Shown: positions 6,075-15,302, counted from the stretch's first letter. The stretch is 39,326 nucleotides of DNA from Cyanobacteria bacterium MH1_Bin12 (GCA_011088145.1 JAALKG010000001.1:9813-49138), one strand, 5' to 3'. The notes: generated by a model from the letters alone, not told the origin. Made by a program: numbers and translations.

Positions 6075-9000
6075 TCATAGCCTAACTCCCTCCAACTCAT
6101 CATCAGCTATATCATACAAACCTCTCAACTTCTCCAACTTCTCCTCCTCCGCATCCCAAAAACCACGCCCCGATGCCTCAATCATTCGCCCAATAATATT
6201 ACGAAAAGCCTCTGGATTTGCTTCCCTTAACTTATTCGCCATCTGTTCATCCAACGCATAAGTATCCACAGCTTGATCGTACACCCAATTATCAGTAAAA
6301 TCAGTTGTCCCCGCCCAACCAATCATTGCCGTCATCCGTTGCGAAATCTCATAAGCGCCACCTGAACCTTGATCAGCCATCGCTTCTGCCCACTTAGGAT
6401 TAAGTAACTTTGTCCGATATTCCATTCTTAACACCGACTCCAACTTACGAGGAGTAGTGTCTTTTGAAAAACTTTCCACAAAACTAGCTGTTACTTTCTT
6501 ACCGCTTTGCTTTTCCGCCGCTCGTTTCAAACCACCTGTATTCGCATAATACTCTTGAATATCAGTTAAACCATATTCCACAGAATCAATTTCCTGCACC
6601 ACAGTTGAACTAGTCTCTAATAACTTATCCAAGATTTCAGGACGAGACTGCCCCTTATCTTGCCTACCATAACTAAAACTATTACGACCTTTCCATGTAT
6701 CTCCTAATTCTTCCCCAGATTCCCAATTACCGTCCACAACTTGATCATTTACCAATGAACCAAAATCACCGCTAGGATTAGAAAATAGTCGTGCGGTGGG
6801 ATTTTCGACACCTTTTTTTTGTAACTCCAAATAATGCTTACGAATGAAATTATCCTCAACAGATTCATCTGCTAAAGAAGCCCTTGTAAACAAGTCATCT
6901 AACAACTCAATAATATTGACAAAAGTATCTCGGAAAATGCCTGATAAATTACCTAAAATATCAATGCGAGGATGACCTAACTTTTCCACAGATACCAACT
7001 CATATCTAACTATGCGTCCAGTTCCCTCTTTAATAGGCTCTGCACCGACTAATTCTAATAAAATGCCGATCGATTCCCCTTTAGTCTTAATGGCATCTAA
7101 ACCCCATATCATCACCGCTACTGTCTCTGGATAACTACCATTTTCCTCTAAATTCTGTTCAATAATTTTCTTGGCGATTTCTTTTCCTCGTAAATATGCA
7201 CCTGCCGAAGGCATACGATAAGGATCTAAAGCGTGTATATTTCTACCAGTCGGTAAAACACCAGCACCATCTCTAAGCAAGTCACCACCGGGGGTGGGAG
7301 GGATATATTCACCGTTTAAACCTCGTAATAAATTAGTTAACTCATCCTCAGTTTGCATCAATAAGTTAGTGATTAACTGTTGTTGCTCAAATCTTTCCCT
7401 TAACTGTTCTTCTTTCAAGGCTTTTTTTTCTACTCTCTCAAACAAATCACTATTATCTAATTCTGTTTGAAAGTTTTGTTGTGCTTGAGTATCATCAAAG
7501 TAAGCTTCAAGGTATGATTGTAGTTGTTCTTCTGTGGGTTTTTCACCAAGAATATGTAACCCTGAAGAAAATAATCTTTGTTCTACTACCTGTAAGTAAT
7601 CGTAGATTTGAATAAAATATTCATTTAAATCTGATTTACTAAATAGCTTGATATTTTCTGATGTAAAATCGATACCCCTTTGTTGAGCTTCACTAAATTG
7701 ACAATCTTTATATAAGCCACTGTCAAGGATTTTTTGAACGATGTCTTGTTTTAATAGTTCGTTTTTGTCGGTATCTTCTCGATACTCATTAATTAACTCT
7801 TTGAGTGCCATCAATTCTTTATATAATCCTGCTCTACCATAAGGAGGTACGTTGTGGGAAATCAAGACACCATAACCTCTACGTTTAGCTAACATGGATT
7901 CGGAAGGATTGTTAGCGGCGTAGATATATAAATTAGGTAAATCACCGAGTAATACGTCTGACCATGAATACCCTGTGTTACCTAAAGGATTACCGGGTAA
8001 CCATTCTACTGTACCGTGCATCCCAAAGTGAATTAAAGCATCGGGTTGATATTCATTTTGTAACCATTTATAGAAAGCAGCGTATTGAGGATGAGGAGTT
8101 AAATCTTTCTCAAACATAAGTCTCATAGGATCTCCAGCGATACCTAAAGGCGGTTGTACACCTATCCACACGTTACCTAATTGTATTCCACCAATTTGGA
8201 ATTTGTCACCAATAGTTTTAATTCCTGTTTGGGTTAGGTTTCCCCATTGTTTTTCCATGCGTTTTGTCAGGATATAACCAAGCCATTTTTCGAGAGTTTG
8301 CACATCGACAGAATTTGAACCCTCCGAATGCTTCTCCCCCCTTTGTAAGGGGGAAATCGAATAGGAAAGAAAATCGTCGGCATTTTTAACGGCTTTGATA
8401 ATGTCTTCACCATCTTCGGTTATATCACCGACATCGTAACCTTCTGCTTGTAAAGAGACTAATAATTTACGTAGTGATTTAGGTACATTTAATAAAGCGG
8501 CTGTGCCTGTTGCACCATATCCGGGGGGAAAACCATACAATATAATGGCAATTTTGCGATCGCTTTTTTCCTTTCTTCTTAAGTTTATCCAACTGTTAAT
8601 TCTGTTGGTGAGACGTTTTACTCTATCTGGTACTAAATAGATATCTTCACCGACTAACCCTCCTAATGGTATCGTATCGATCGCACCATCTAATTCAGGT
8701 AAGGCATATAAAACAACACTTTGTAAGCCACCAATACCTTGTCTTACCCATGAATATATATCTTGAATTAATAAAGGTGCGGCGACGATGTAAGGAATAT
8801 TTTTGGCAGTTAAAATAGTTTTAGCAACTTCCACCTGCCTTCCTCCTTCCATACTACCAGCAGGCCCTCCTACTAAAGGAAAACCGATAGTCGAAACAAT
8901 ACTATCTACTTTTACTGCATCTGAGGAAAGAGAAAGTATATCTTTGATTCCTGCATCTCTTCTATTTTGCTCGTAATCTGTTGTCATCCAATCTCTAACG

Positions 9001-9863
9001 GCAACGTGTCCTTCAACACCATTAATGAATATAGGTAAAGGAATTAAACCAGCAGTTTCAAAATGACGAATTAACTGGGGAATATAAGATAATTTACTGA
9101 TAACATGTTTGCGATATAAAAGAATACCAATTACAGGTTTTGAGGCGTTTTGTAGGGAAGTTGCATGCAACTTCCCTACGGTATTATGTTTTTTATACCA
9201 CGTCAAATAATCTTTTGGTGATGTGAAATAACCGTTATACTCAGGGTGCAATAATCCCATATTTGGAGTCTCAACCACTTGGGGTATATCCGCCACTGTC
9301 AAACCGAGATATTTTTCAGCAATTACCCAACACATAGAAGCGACATTTTCTGTACCTCCTGCATTCCAATAACCATAAATAATTAACCAGTTACGTAAAT
9401 CTTGGACTTTTTTAACGGGGATATATTTTAATAATTTAGGGCCAGTTTTGAGGAAGCTGATATAACCTGCTAGTTTGTCTTCTTCTTTGCTGTTGCTGAA
9501 TTTACTGAGAATAAATTGAACTGGTTTGGGCATTCCTTTCGGTTTATCACCGATGGCGAATTTGCCTATCTGAGTAAGACTCATTAATTCGAGGGCGGAT
9601 TCAAACACTAAACGTATCGAGATGTTTTGAACTCTTTGCCTTAACCACATTACTTGATCGTAGTCAAACATTAAACTGGCAAAGAAAACATCGGCGGTTT
9701 GTAAGGCTTGTTCGACTTTTTCGGCTTCGGTATTGATATTGGTGTCACTAAAAACGATTACTTCTAAATCTGGACAACGTGAAACTGCTTTAGTGGCGGC
9801 TTGGCGATAGAGGTTGCTGTTAAAGGTTTCAAATCCTGTGATTAAGACTATTCGTTTTTTCAT
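6075..9863 (-). CDS. chlH: Magnesium chelatase subunit H family protein (ChlH/BchH)
   Basis: 1262 residues. The H subunit binds protoporphyrin IX and, with the ChlI-ChlD ATPase, inserts Mg2+ at the first step of chlorophyll synthesis. Family landmarks are LLKYIPVKKVQDLRNW near residue 150, HFGMHGTVEWLPG in the centre, GGDLLRDGAGVLPTGRNIHA, and the highly conserved C-terminus with YANTGGLKRAAE, TKLLNPKWAEAM and GSGGAYEISQRM. CobN cobalt-chelatase proteins are related, but this C-terminus is of the ChlH/BchH type. It is about 70 residues shorter than the usual cyanobacterial ChlH (about 1330), and its N-terminus MKKRIVLITGFETFNSN differs from the ChlH I remember, so it may be a second paralogue. 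Two palindromic repeats lie inside the frame (8337-8353, 9152-9179). It is divergent from asd. Confidence 0.85.
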   Translation of the reverse strand: MKKRIVLITGFETFNSNLYRQAATKAVSRCPDLEVIVFSDTNINTEAEKVEQALQTADVFFASLMFDYDQVMWLRQRVQNISIRLVFESALELMSLTQIGKFAIGDKPKGMPKPVQFILSKFSNSKEEDKLAGYISFLKTGPKLLKYIPVKKVQDLRNWLIIYGYWNAGGTENVASMCWVIAEKYLGLTVADIPQVVETPNMGLLHPEYNGYFTSPKDYLTWYKKHNTVGKLHATSLQNASKPVIGILLYRKHVISKLSYIPQLIRHFETAGLIPLPIFINGVEGHVAVRDWMTTDYEQNRRDAGIKDILSLSSDAVKVDSIVSTIGFPLVGGPAGSMEGGRQVEVAKTILTAKNIPYIVAAPLLIQDIYSWVRQGIGGLQSVVLYALPELDGAIDTIPLGGLVGEDIYLVPDRVKRLTNRINSWINLRRKEKSDRKIAIILYGFPPGYGATGTAALLNVPKSLRKLLVSLQAEGYDVGDITEDGEDIIKAVKNADDFLSYSISPLQRGEKHSEGSNSVDVQTLEKWLGYILTKRMEKQWGNLTQTGIKTIGDKFQIGGIQLGNVWIGVQPPLGIAGDPMRLMFEKDLTPHPQYAAFYKWLQNEYQPDALIHFGMHGTVEWLPGNPLGNTGYSWSDVLLGDLPNLYIYAANNPSESMLAKRRGYGVLISHNVPPYGRAGLYKELMALKELINEYREDTDKNELLKQDIVQKILDSGLYKDCQFSEAQQRGIDFTSENIKLFSKSDLNEYFIQIYDYLQVVEQRLFSSGLHILGEKPTEEQLQSYLEAYFDDTQAQQNFQTELDNSDLFERVEKKALKEEQLRERFEQQQLITNLLMQTEDELTNLLRGLNGEYIPPTPGGDLLRDGAGVLPTGRNIHALDPYRMPSAGAYLRGKEIAKKIIEQNLEENGSYPETVAVMIWGLDAIKTKGESIGILLELVGAEPIKEGTGRIVRYELVSVEKLGHPRIDILGNLSGIFRDTFVNIIELLDDLFTRASLADESVEDNFIRKHYLELQKKGVENPTARLFSNPSGDFGSLVNDQVVDGNWESGEELGDTWKGRNSFSYGRQDKGQSRPEILDKLLETSSTVVQEIDSVEYGLTDIQEYYANTGGLKRAAEKQSGKKVTASFVESFSKDTTPRKLESVLRMEYRTKLLNPKWAEAMADQGSGGAYEISQRMTAMIGWAGTTDFTDNWVYDQAVDTYALDEQMANKLREANPEAFRNIIGRMIEASGRGFWDAEEEKLEKLRGLYDIADDELEGVRL
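8337..8353. repeat. Cyanobacterial C-rich hairpin repeat inside chlH
   Basis: CCCCCTT (8337-8343) and AAGGGGG (8347-8353) form a perfect stem with a three-base loop. This CCCCCTT/AAGGGGG hairpin is a common intergenic repeat in cyanobacteria. Here it is translated, giving SPLQRGEKHSEGS, a stretch that looks like an insertion in a variable loop of ChlH. Confidence 0.65.
9152..9179. repeat. Perfect 28-bp palindrome inside chlH
   Basis: GTAGGGAAGTTGCA followed by its exact reverse complement. The translated segment is HNTVGKLHATSLQNAS, between the conserved YLTWYKK and KPVIGILLYRKH blocks. GTAGGG...CCCTAC palindromes occur as dispersed repeats in cyanobacteria (recollection). The frame is kept. 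Confidence 0.75.
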
Positions 9864-10120
9864 CTTTGCTTTGCCAAAAGAATTACTTTTCTATTAAGTA
9901 TTGTAACGATTCTTTCAGGTGATTAAGAGGATTTTTGTTTTATTGAGATAAATTGAGCAAACACAATACTAATAAAAATAATCTAATCTGTATTTACTAT
10001 GACTATCATATTTTTTAATAAATATCTTCTCTGCTGCCTTTTCTTTCATGTCATTGAGCTTAATTCGGATTGTATAAGTTAATTAATTTAAACAACTGAA
10101 ATAATGTCAAGATTTAATAA

Positions 10121-10257
10121 ATTAAAGGATTTGTAGAATTATTTTTGAGAGTGCGATCGCATTTATCATTCTAATTCTTTTTGACGATCGATTTTATTTA
10201 TTACACTACTGTCAGCATCAGGATTTATAGGATTAAAGGACTTGCAGAATTATTTTT
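10121..10257 (+). repeat. Pair of 26-bp direct repeats before asd
   Basis: ATTAAAGGATTTGTAGAATT plus ATTTTT at 10121-10146 recurs at 10232-10257 with two substitutions. The copies are 111 bases apart, start to start, and each is followed within about ten bases by a CGATCG-containing motif. They may be regulatory or a decayed repeat. Confidence 0.55.
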
Positions 10258-10350
10258 TGCGATCGACAATAGATGTTAGGTAATTCAGATAAAAGGTACA
10301 ATAATTAAGATTAGTGATAAAGTTTGTCGTAATCGATCGTCAAAATAGAA

Positions 10351-10356
10351 AGGAGG
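10351..10356 (+). promoter_or_regulatory. Strong Shine-Dalgarno that fixes the asd start
   Basis: AGGAGG followed by AAAAATAT and then TTG at 10365. The spacing is eight bases. This decides for the TTG start against the longer open frame. Confidence 0.75.
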
Positions 10357-10364
10357 AAAAATAT

Positions 10365-11378
10365 TTGTCAAATGAAATTCGAGTAGCAATTTTAGGAGCA
10401 ACAGGAGCAGTTGGAGTAGAACTTATCAACCTCCTCGTCGAAAGAAATTTCCCCGTTAAAGAATTAAAATTATTATCATCCCCTCGCTCTGCTGGGAAAA
10501 AAATGCCCTTCAAAGATACATTAATTGAAGTAGAAGCCGTAAATGAACATTCCTTCGATGATGTCGATATTGTACTCGCCTCCGCTGGTGGTTCAATCTC
10601 CAAAGCTTGGGCAAAAACCATCGTCGATGCAGGTGCTGTGATGATTGATAATTCCAGTGCTTTTCGCATGGATGACAGCATTCCCCTCGTCATACCCGAA
10701 ATCAATCCTGAAGCAGCAGAAAACCATTCAGGGATCATTGCTAACCCCAACTGCACAACTATTTTGATGGGGGTTGCTATCTATCCTTTACATCAAATAC
10801 AACCCATAGAAAGAATCATTGTATCCACCTATCAATCAGCCAGTGGTGCAGGGGCGAGGGCGATGGAAGAAGTGAAAACTCAAGCTCAAGCGATTCTCAA
10901 TGGTGAAACACCTCAGCCAGAAATATTACCTTATCCTCTCGCTTTTAATCTTTTTCCCCATAACTCCCCTGTAATGGATAACGGTTACTGTGAAGAGGAG
11001 TTAAAAATGGTAAACGAAACCCGTAAGATTTTCTCAGAGCCTCAATTGCGTGTCAGTGCAACTTGTGTTAGAGTACCAGTGTTAAGAGCTCATTCTGAAG
11101 CCATTAATCTCGAATTTGCTAATCCTTTTGATTTAAATCAAGCAAGAGAACTTATAGCTCAAGCTGAAGGTGTAACATTGTTGGAAGACTGGGAGAAAAA
11201 CTATTTCCCCATGCCCATAGATGCAACAGGTAAAGATGATGTTTTAGTGGGCAGAATTCGTCAGGACTTATCTAACCCCAATAGTATAGAATTGTGGTTA
11301 TGTGGTGATCAAATTCGGAAAGGTGCGGCATTGAATGCAGTACAAATTGCAGAGTTATTAATTGAAAAAAATCTGTGA
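10365..11378 (+). CDS. asd: Aspartate-semialdehyde dehydrogenase
   Basis: 337 residues from a TTG start with an ideal AGGAGG upstream; the protein then begins LSNEIRVAILGATGAVG, as in other cyanobacterial Asd. It reduces L-aspartyl phosphate to aspartate semialdehyde with NADPH, the branch point to lysine/diaminopimelate, threonine and methionine. Visible motifs are the NADP loop GATGAVG, ASAGGSISK, and NPNCTT with the catalytic Cys. The late segment RVPVLRAHSEAINLEF carries the expected Arg and His. The next gene, dapA, uses its product, and the two are 154 bases apart in the same direction. Confidence 0.96.
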   Translation: MSNEIRVAILGATGAVGVELINLLVERNFPVKELKLLSSPRSAGKKMPFKDTLIEVEAVNEHSFDDVDIVLASAGGSISKAWAKTIVDAGAVMIDNSSAFRMDDSIPLVIPEINPEAAENHSGIIANPNCTTILMGVAIYPLHQIQPIERIIVSTYQSASGAGARAMEEVKTQAQAILNGETPQPEILPYPLAFNLFPHNSPVMDNGYCEEELKMVNETRKIFSEPQLRVSATCVRVPVLRAHSEAINLEFANPFDLNQARELIAQAEGVTLLEDWEKNYFPMPIDATGKDDVLVGRIRQDLSNPNSIELWLCGDQIRKGAALNAVQIAELLIEKNL

Positions 11379-11381
11379 AAA

Positions 11382-11412
11382 ATTGACAATTGACGATTGA
11401 CGATTGACAATT
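11382..11412 (+). repeat. Tandem heptamer ATTGACR after asd
   Basis: Four consecutive copies of ATTGAC plus A or G and a partial fifth. Similar ATTGAC reiterations stand after ggt (29552-29575). They are short tandemly repeated repetitive sequences of the kind known at cyanobacterial gene ends. Confidence 0.7.
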
Positions 11413-11532
11413 AACTGGAAGATTAAAGTTAGAGACTTGATAAATTTGAGATTATTAGATTATTCTTTAAGGCACGAACATTGAACACAACTTTTCTTTT
11501 AACAACTTCATATTGGTATTTGATATTTATTG

Positions 11533-12432
11533 ATGGTAATGACTGATTATATTTTTGGTAGAGTTTTAACCGCAATGGTTACACCTTTTAATGACAATTT
11601 GTCCATTAATTATGATGTAGCTGAAAAATTAGCCGACCATTTAGTAAATAATGGTAGTGATGGTTTAGTTATTTGTGGCACAACAGGAGAGTCTCCTACT
11701 TTAGAAAGTCATGAAAAAGATCAATTACTTAAGGTTGTTAAAAATGCTGTGGGTGATCGTGCCAAAATAATTATGGGTACAGGTGGTAACTCTACCCAAA
11801 AAGCGATCGCAGATACCCAAAAGGCTAGTAAAATTGGTATTGATGGTTCATTACAAGTTGTTCCTTACTATAATAAACCTCCCCAAGATGGACTTTATCA
11901 ACACTTTAATGCGATCGCTAAAGCTTGTCCTGATGTTCCCATGATGTTATACAATATACCTGGACGCACAGGTAAAAATTTAGAACCAGAAACCACAGTC
12001 AAATTAGCTCACGACATCGAAAATATTGTAGCAGTTAAAGAAGCTAGTGGAGATTTAGAGCAAACAGCCAAAATAAATATGCTCGCACCATCAGAATTTT
12101 TAATTTATTCAGGAGAAGATTTTTTAACTTTACCAATGATGACCGTTGGTTGTATCGGAGTTGTTAGTGTTGCCAGTCATTTAGTTGGTAAGCAAATGCA
12201 AACGATGATTCAAGCCTACAGCAAAGGCGATAATGATCAAGCACAATCAATTCAAAAAAGTCTTTATACTCTATTTAATGTCTTGTTTTGTAACACCAAC
12301 CCTATCCCTGTTAAATATGCACTGCAACTACAAGGATGGAATGTTGGTAAATTAAGATTGCCTTTAACTTCCCTTAACTCCTATGAAGAAAAAGAGGTAG
12401 AAGCAGTTTTAAGGAATTTACAGCTATTATAG
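11533..12432 (+). CDS. dapA: 4-hydroxy-tetrahydrodipicolinate synthase
   Basis: 299 residues from ATG 11533. ATG 11539 (MTDYIFGRVLTAMVTPF) is equally possible, and no strong ribosome site separates them. It condenses pyruvate with aspartate semialdehyde, the first committed step to diaminopimelate and lysine. Motifs: AMVTPF, CGTTGESPTL, YNIPGRTG with the relay Tyr, and VAVKEASGD with the Schiff-base Lys. It follows asd and precedes rnj, a gene order I recall from other cyanobacteria. Confidence 0.96.
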   Translation: MVMTDYIFGRVLTAMVTPFNDNLSINYDVAEKLADHLVNNGSDGLVICGTTGESPTLESHEKDQLLKVVKNAVGDRAKIIMGTGGNSTQKAIADTQKASKIGIDGSLQVVPYYNKPPQDGLYQHFNAIAKACPDVPMMLYNIPGRTGKNLEPETTVKLAHDIENIVAVKEASGDLEQTAKINMLAPSEFLIYSGEDFLTLPMMTVGCIGVVSVASHLVGKQMQTMIQAYSKGDNDQAQSIQKSLYTLFNVLFCNTNPIPVKYALQLQGWNVGKLRLPLTSLNSYEEKEVEAVLRNLQLL

Positions 12433-13128
12433 CAATATCTTTTTTATAGATAATTTATTTTTAAAAGGAGGGTTTGAGCAATGAATTATAAATAATACAT
12501 CATTATCTGATTTTCAAGCAAAATATTAAGGGATAAATCGGCTTAATTTTAATGTAATCATAAAACAGAATTAAATATGTCTTAGTTCGATTTGAGAACA
12601 AGTTATAAGTATAATTAATAGGAAATCAAGAATAGTTACGATTCGAAATATTTCGATTAGCTAGGATTCTCAATCTTAAATATTCATTAATAAAAGGCTG
12701 TTATATTTAATTAGGGTAAATACAATTAATAAACTTTTAATTGCCAACAGATAAATCGATATTTTAAAACAACAAAATTAAGATGTTATCATAGTAATTC
12801 TAATTAAACTTTATACTCTAAAATAATTTCTATTATCGAAGCTATTTCCATGGATGAAAAGTAACATCAATATTGCATTATAGATTTTGATCAAGAAGAA
12901 ACTCCATTAATCGTCGCTATCTAACATATAGCATTTTTAAGATTTATAGGGTATAAATGTTTTGTTGAAACTATTATGAAATAAACATTTGATTTTCTAG
13001 TTCTGAATCCTGCTATAAGTTGTCAGTTTAAGAATAAAATCAATTATTAATTATTAACTATTAATGATTAATTATCTAAGTTTAGCTATTACGAAAACAA
13101 TAATCACATTTTTGAGGAAAATTCTACA
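12433..13128. other. Long AT-rich intergenic region between dapA and rnj
   Basis: About 700 bases with no intact gene. An AGGAGG at 12467 is followed by a five-codon frame (MNYK, stop). A 14-bp palindrome TCGAAATATTTCGA lies near 12648. The stretch 12850-12975 reads, across two stops, as a protein-like sequence with DFDQEETPLIVAI, which may be a decayed gene. The end (13040-13075) is a run of ATTAATTATTAA-type reiterations before the rnj leader. Confidence 0.4.
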
Positions 13129-15027
13129 ATGGTAGATAAAAAAATATATACAATTAAAGACAGAAAAAGAAGAACGAACAATAATATTGAGAAAGTTGGA
13201 CCCATTATTGAGAAAAAGAAAAGCGATGAGCCCGTATTAAAAGTTATTCCTTTAGGTGGATTGCATGAAATTGGCAAAAATACTTGCATCTATGAATACG
13301 AAGACGAAATGATTTTGGTTGATGCAGGAATTGGATTTCCTACCGATGGTATGCACGGTATCAACGTAGTTTTACCTGACATGACCTACATGAAGGAGAA
13401 TAATCATAAAATTAAAGCCATGATAGCAACTCATGGTCATGAAGATCATATTGGCGGTATTCCTTATCACCTCAGACAACTAGATATACCTCTGATTTAT
13501 GGACCTCGTTTAGCAATGTCGTTACTCAGCGACAAATTAGAAGAAGCAGGTTTACTTGAACGTACAAATATTAATACAGTTGCCCCTCGTGATGTCGTTA
13601 AAGTGGGTAAACACTTTAAAGTTGAATTTATCCGTAATACCCACTCTATTGCTGATAGTTTTACCCTTGCTATTCATACTCCCATAGGTGTTTTAATTCA
13701 CACAGGAGATTATAAAATTGACCATACTCCTGTTGATGGTGAATATTTCGATTTCCATCGTTTAGCAGAATTAGGGCAAGAAGGTATTCTTTGTTTATTA
13801 GGAGATTCAACTAACTCTGAAGTTCCTGGTTTTACACCCTCAGAAAGATCTGTGTATCCTGGTTTAGACCGTATTATCTCTAAAGCCCAAGGGCGTGTAA
13901 TGGTGACAACTTTCGCTACTTCTGTTCACCGTCTTAATATTATCCTTGAACTAGCAATGAAATATAAACGTAAGGTCGGCGTAGTTGGTCGATCGATGTT
14001 AAATGTCATTGCCCATACTCGTAAACTAGGATATATAAAATGTCCAGATAATTTATTTTTACCTTTAAGACATTTAGGTAGTTTGAGAGATGAAGAGGTA
14101 TTAATTCTTTGTACTGGTTCTCAGGGAGAGAAATTCGCCGCTATGACGAGAATTTCACGTAGCGAACATCGTCAAATTAAAGTGCGTCCTACTGATACGA
14201 TTATTTTCTCTGCGAATCCTATTCCTGGTAATACTATTGGAGTTGTCAATACGATCGATCGATTGATGATTCAAGGTGCTAATGTAGTTTATGGTAAACA
14301 TAATGGCGTACACGTTTCAGGTCATGGTTGTCAGGAAGATCAGAAATTAATGTTATCTTTAGCTAGACCAAAGTTTTTTGTCCCTGTACATGGTGAGCAT
14401 CGTATGTTGGTTAAACATTCTCAAACGGCTCAAAGTGTGGGAATTCCTGAACAGAATATTGTTATTATCAACAATGGTGATACGATCGAGTTAACTGCTG
14501 ATAGTATCAGTAAAGGAGACAAAGTACCTTCGGGTATTCAGTTAGTTGATACTGCTGGTGTTGTCCATGATAATGTCATGGAAGAACGTCAACAGTTAGC
14601 AGAAGATGGTGTCATTACAATTGCCGCTAATGTTGATGATAATGGTCTATTATTAGGCGAACCTCAAATTAATTTACGGGGAGTTGTTTGCAGTATGGAT
14701 AGCACAACTTTAGAGCGTTTAATTAAGCGTACCGTAGATCGAACTATAAGCGATCGCTTAAAAAGTCATTTAATTTTAAATGATGATAATAAAGTCAACT
14801 GGAATAGTATTCGTATTGATGTAGAAACAGGCTTGAATCGCATGATTCAAAGAGAATTACAAAGTAGTCCTTTAGTAATATTCATATTACAGATACAACA
14901 AACCAGTAAGATATCAATCTCAAGTAATGGAAATGAACAAAATCTGGATCAATTAGAAGAACTAGAAGAAGAAGAAATTTCCGATGGTAAATTTACTCGC
15001 CGTCGTCGTAAAACAACAACTGCATAA
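13129..15027 (+). CDS. rnj: Ribonuclease J
   Basis: 632 residues of the beta-CASP metallo-beta-lactamase family. RNase J has 5'-3' exonuclease and endonuclease activity and works with RNase E in cyanobacterial mRNA and rRNA processing. After a basic N-terminal extension of about 35 residues comes LKVIPLGGLHEIGKN and VDAGIGFP. The zinc motif is HGHEDHIGG, with further metal ligands in RNTHSIADS and HTGDYKID. The beta-CASP motifs are GDSTNSE and CTGSQGE, with PVHGEHRML at the late His motif. A C-terminal domain of about 150 residues ends in an acidic run (LEELEEEEIS) and a basic tail. GAGG lies about 12 bases before ATG 13129. Confidence 0.95.
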   Translation: MVDKKIYTIKDRKRRTNNNIEKVGPIIEKKKSDEPVLKVIPLGGLHEIGKNTCIYEYEDEMILVDAGIGFPTDGMHGINVVLPDMTYMKENNHKIKAMIATHGHEDHIGGIPYHLRQLDIPLIYGPRLAMSLLSDKLEEAGLLERTNINTVAPRDVVKVGKHFKVEFIRNTHSIADSFTLAIHTPIGVLIHTGDYKIDHTPVDGEYFDFHRLAELGQEGILCLLGDSTNSEVPGFTPSERSVYPGLDRIISKAQGRVMVTTFATSVHRLNIILELAMKYKRKVGVVGRSMLNVIAHTRKLGYIKCPDNLFLPLRHLGSLRDEEVLILCTGSQGEKFAAMTRISRSEHRQIKVRPTDTIIFSANPIPGNTIGVVNTIDRLMIQGANVVYGKHNGVHVSGHGCQEDQKLMLSLARPKFFVPVHGEHRMLVKHSQTAQSVGIPEQNIVIINNGDTIELTADSISKGDKVPSGIQLVDTAGVVHDNVMEERQQLAEDGVITIAANVDDNGLLLGEPQINLRGVVCSMDSTTLERLIKRTVDRTISDRLKSHLILNDDNKVNWNSIRIDVETGLNRMIQRELQSSPLVIFILQIQQTSKISISSNGNEQNLDQLEELEEEEISDGKFTRRRRKTTTA

Positions 15028-15068
15028 TATCTGGTTGCATTTGAAATATTAACGAACTCAATAAAACA

Positions 15069-15110
15069 CAAACCCCGTAAATTTAATGATTGCGGGGTTT
15101 GATATTTTTG
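15069..15110 (+). terminator. Rho-independent terminator of rnj
   Basis: CAAACCCCG (15069-15077) pairs perfectly with CGGGGTTTG (15093-15101), followed by ATATTTTTG. It is the strongest terminator in the window. Confidence 0.85.
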
Positions 15111-15184
15111 TTGTAACGGTTAAATTTTTACTTGAAAAAATAAAAACTTCAGTTTGATTAATGGTTAATTTTCTCTGGTGAGTA

Positions 15185-15271
15185 GTATCGCAAAAGACAA
15201 AGGTTACAATCTTGACATAGCAATACTTTGAGAAATCATCGATGTCCTGATCAATCGATTCTTTGCTATAC
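15185..15271 (+). repeat. Dispersed repeat, copy A
   Basis: The core CAAAGGTTACAATCTTGACA, then AATACTTTGAGAAATCATC and GATGTCCTGATCAA, ends TTTGCTATA. It matches 25134-25233 almost base for base, with a few gaps. Both copies are intergenic and in the same orientation. A looser relative is at 16660-16763. Confidence 0.75.
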
Positions 15272-15302
15272 TCGCTATACAGTTTGTAATCTGTAATCAA
15301 AA

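Larger units (their letters stand above)
9864..10364. other. Divergent chlH/asd intergenic region
   Basis: About 500 bases without a credible gene. It contains a HIP1 site at 10153-10160 and a near-perfect direct repeat (10121-10146 and 10232-10257). A TACAAT box near 10296 may serve asd. The reading frame running from 10314 into asd is open by chance. Confidence 0.5.

Noticed and set aside
10314-10364. Longer N-terminus for Asd
   Set aside because: The AGGAGG at 10351-10356 would fall inside the gene, and family proteins start close to the glycine-rich NADP loop.
12467-12500. Leader peptide MNYK with AGGAGG after dapA
   Set aside because: Five codons and no attenuator hairpin downstream; chance is the simpler reading.
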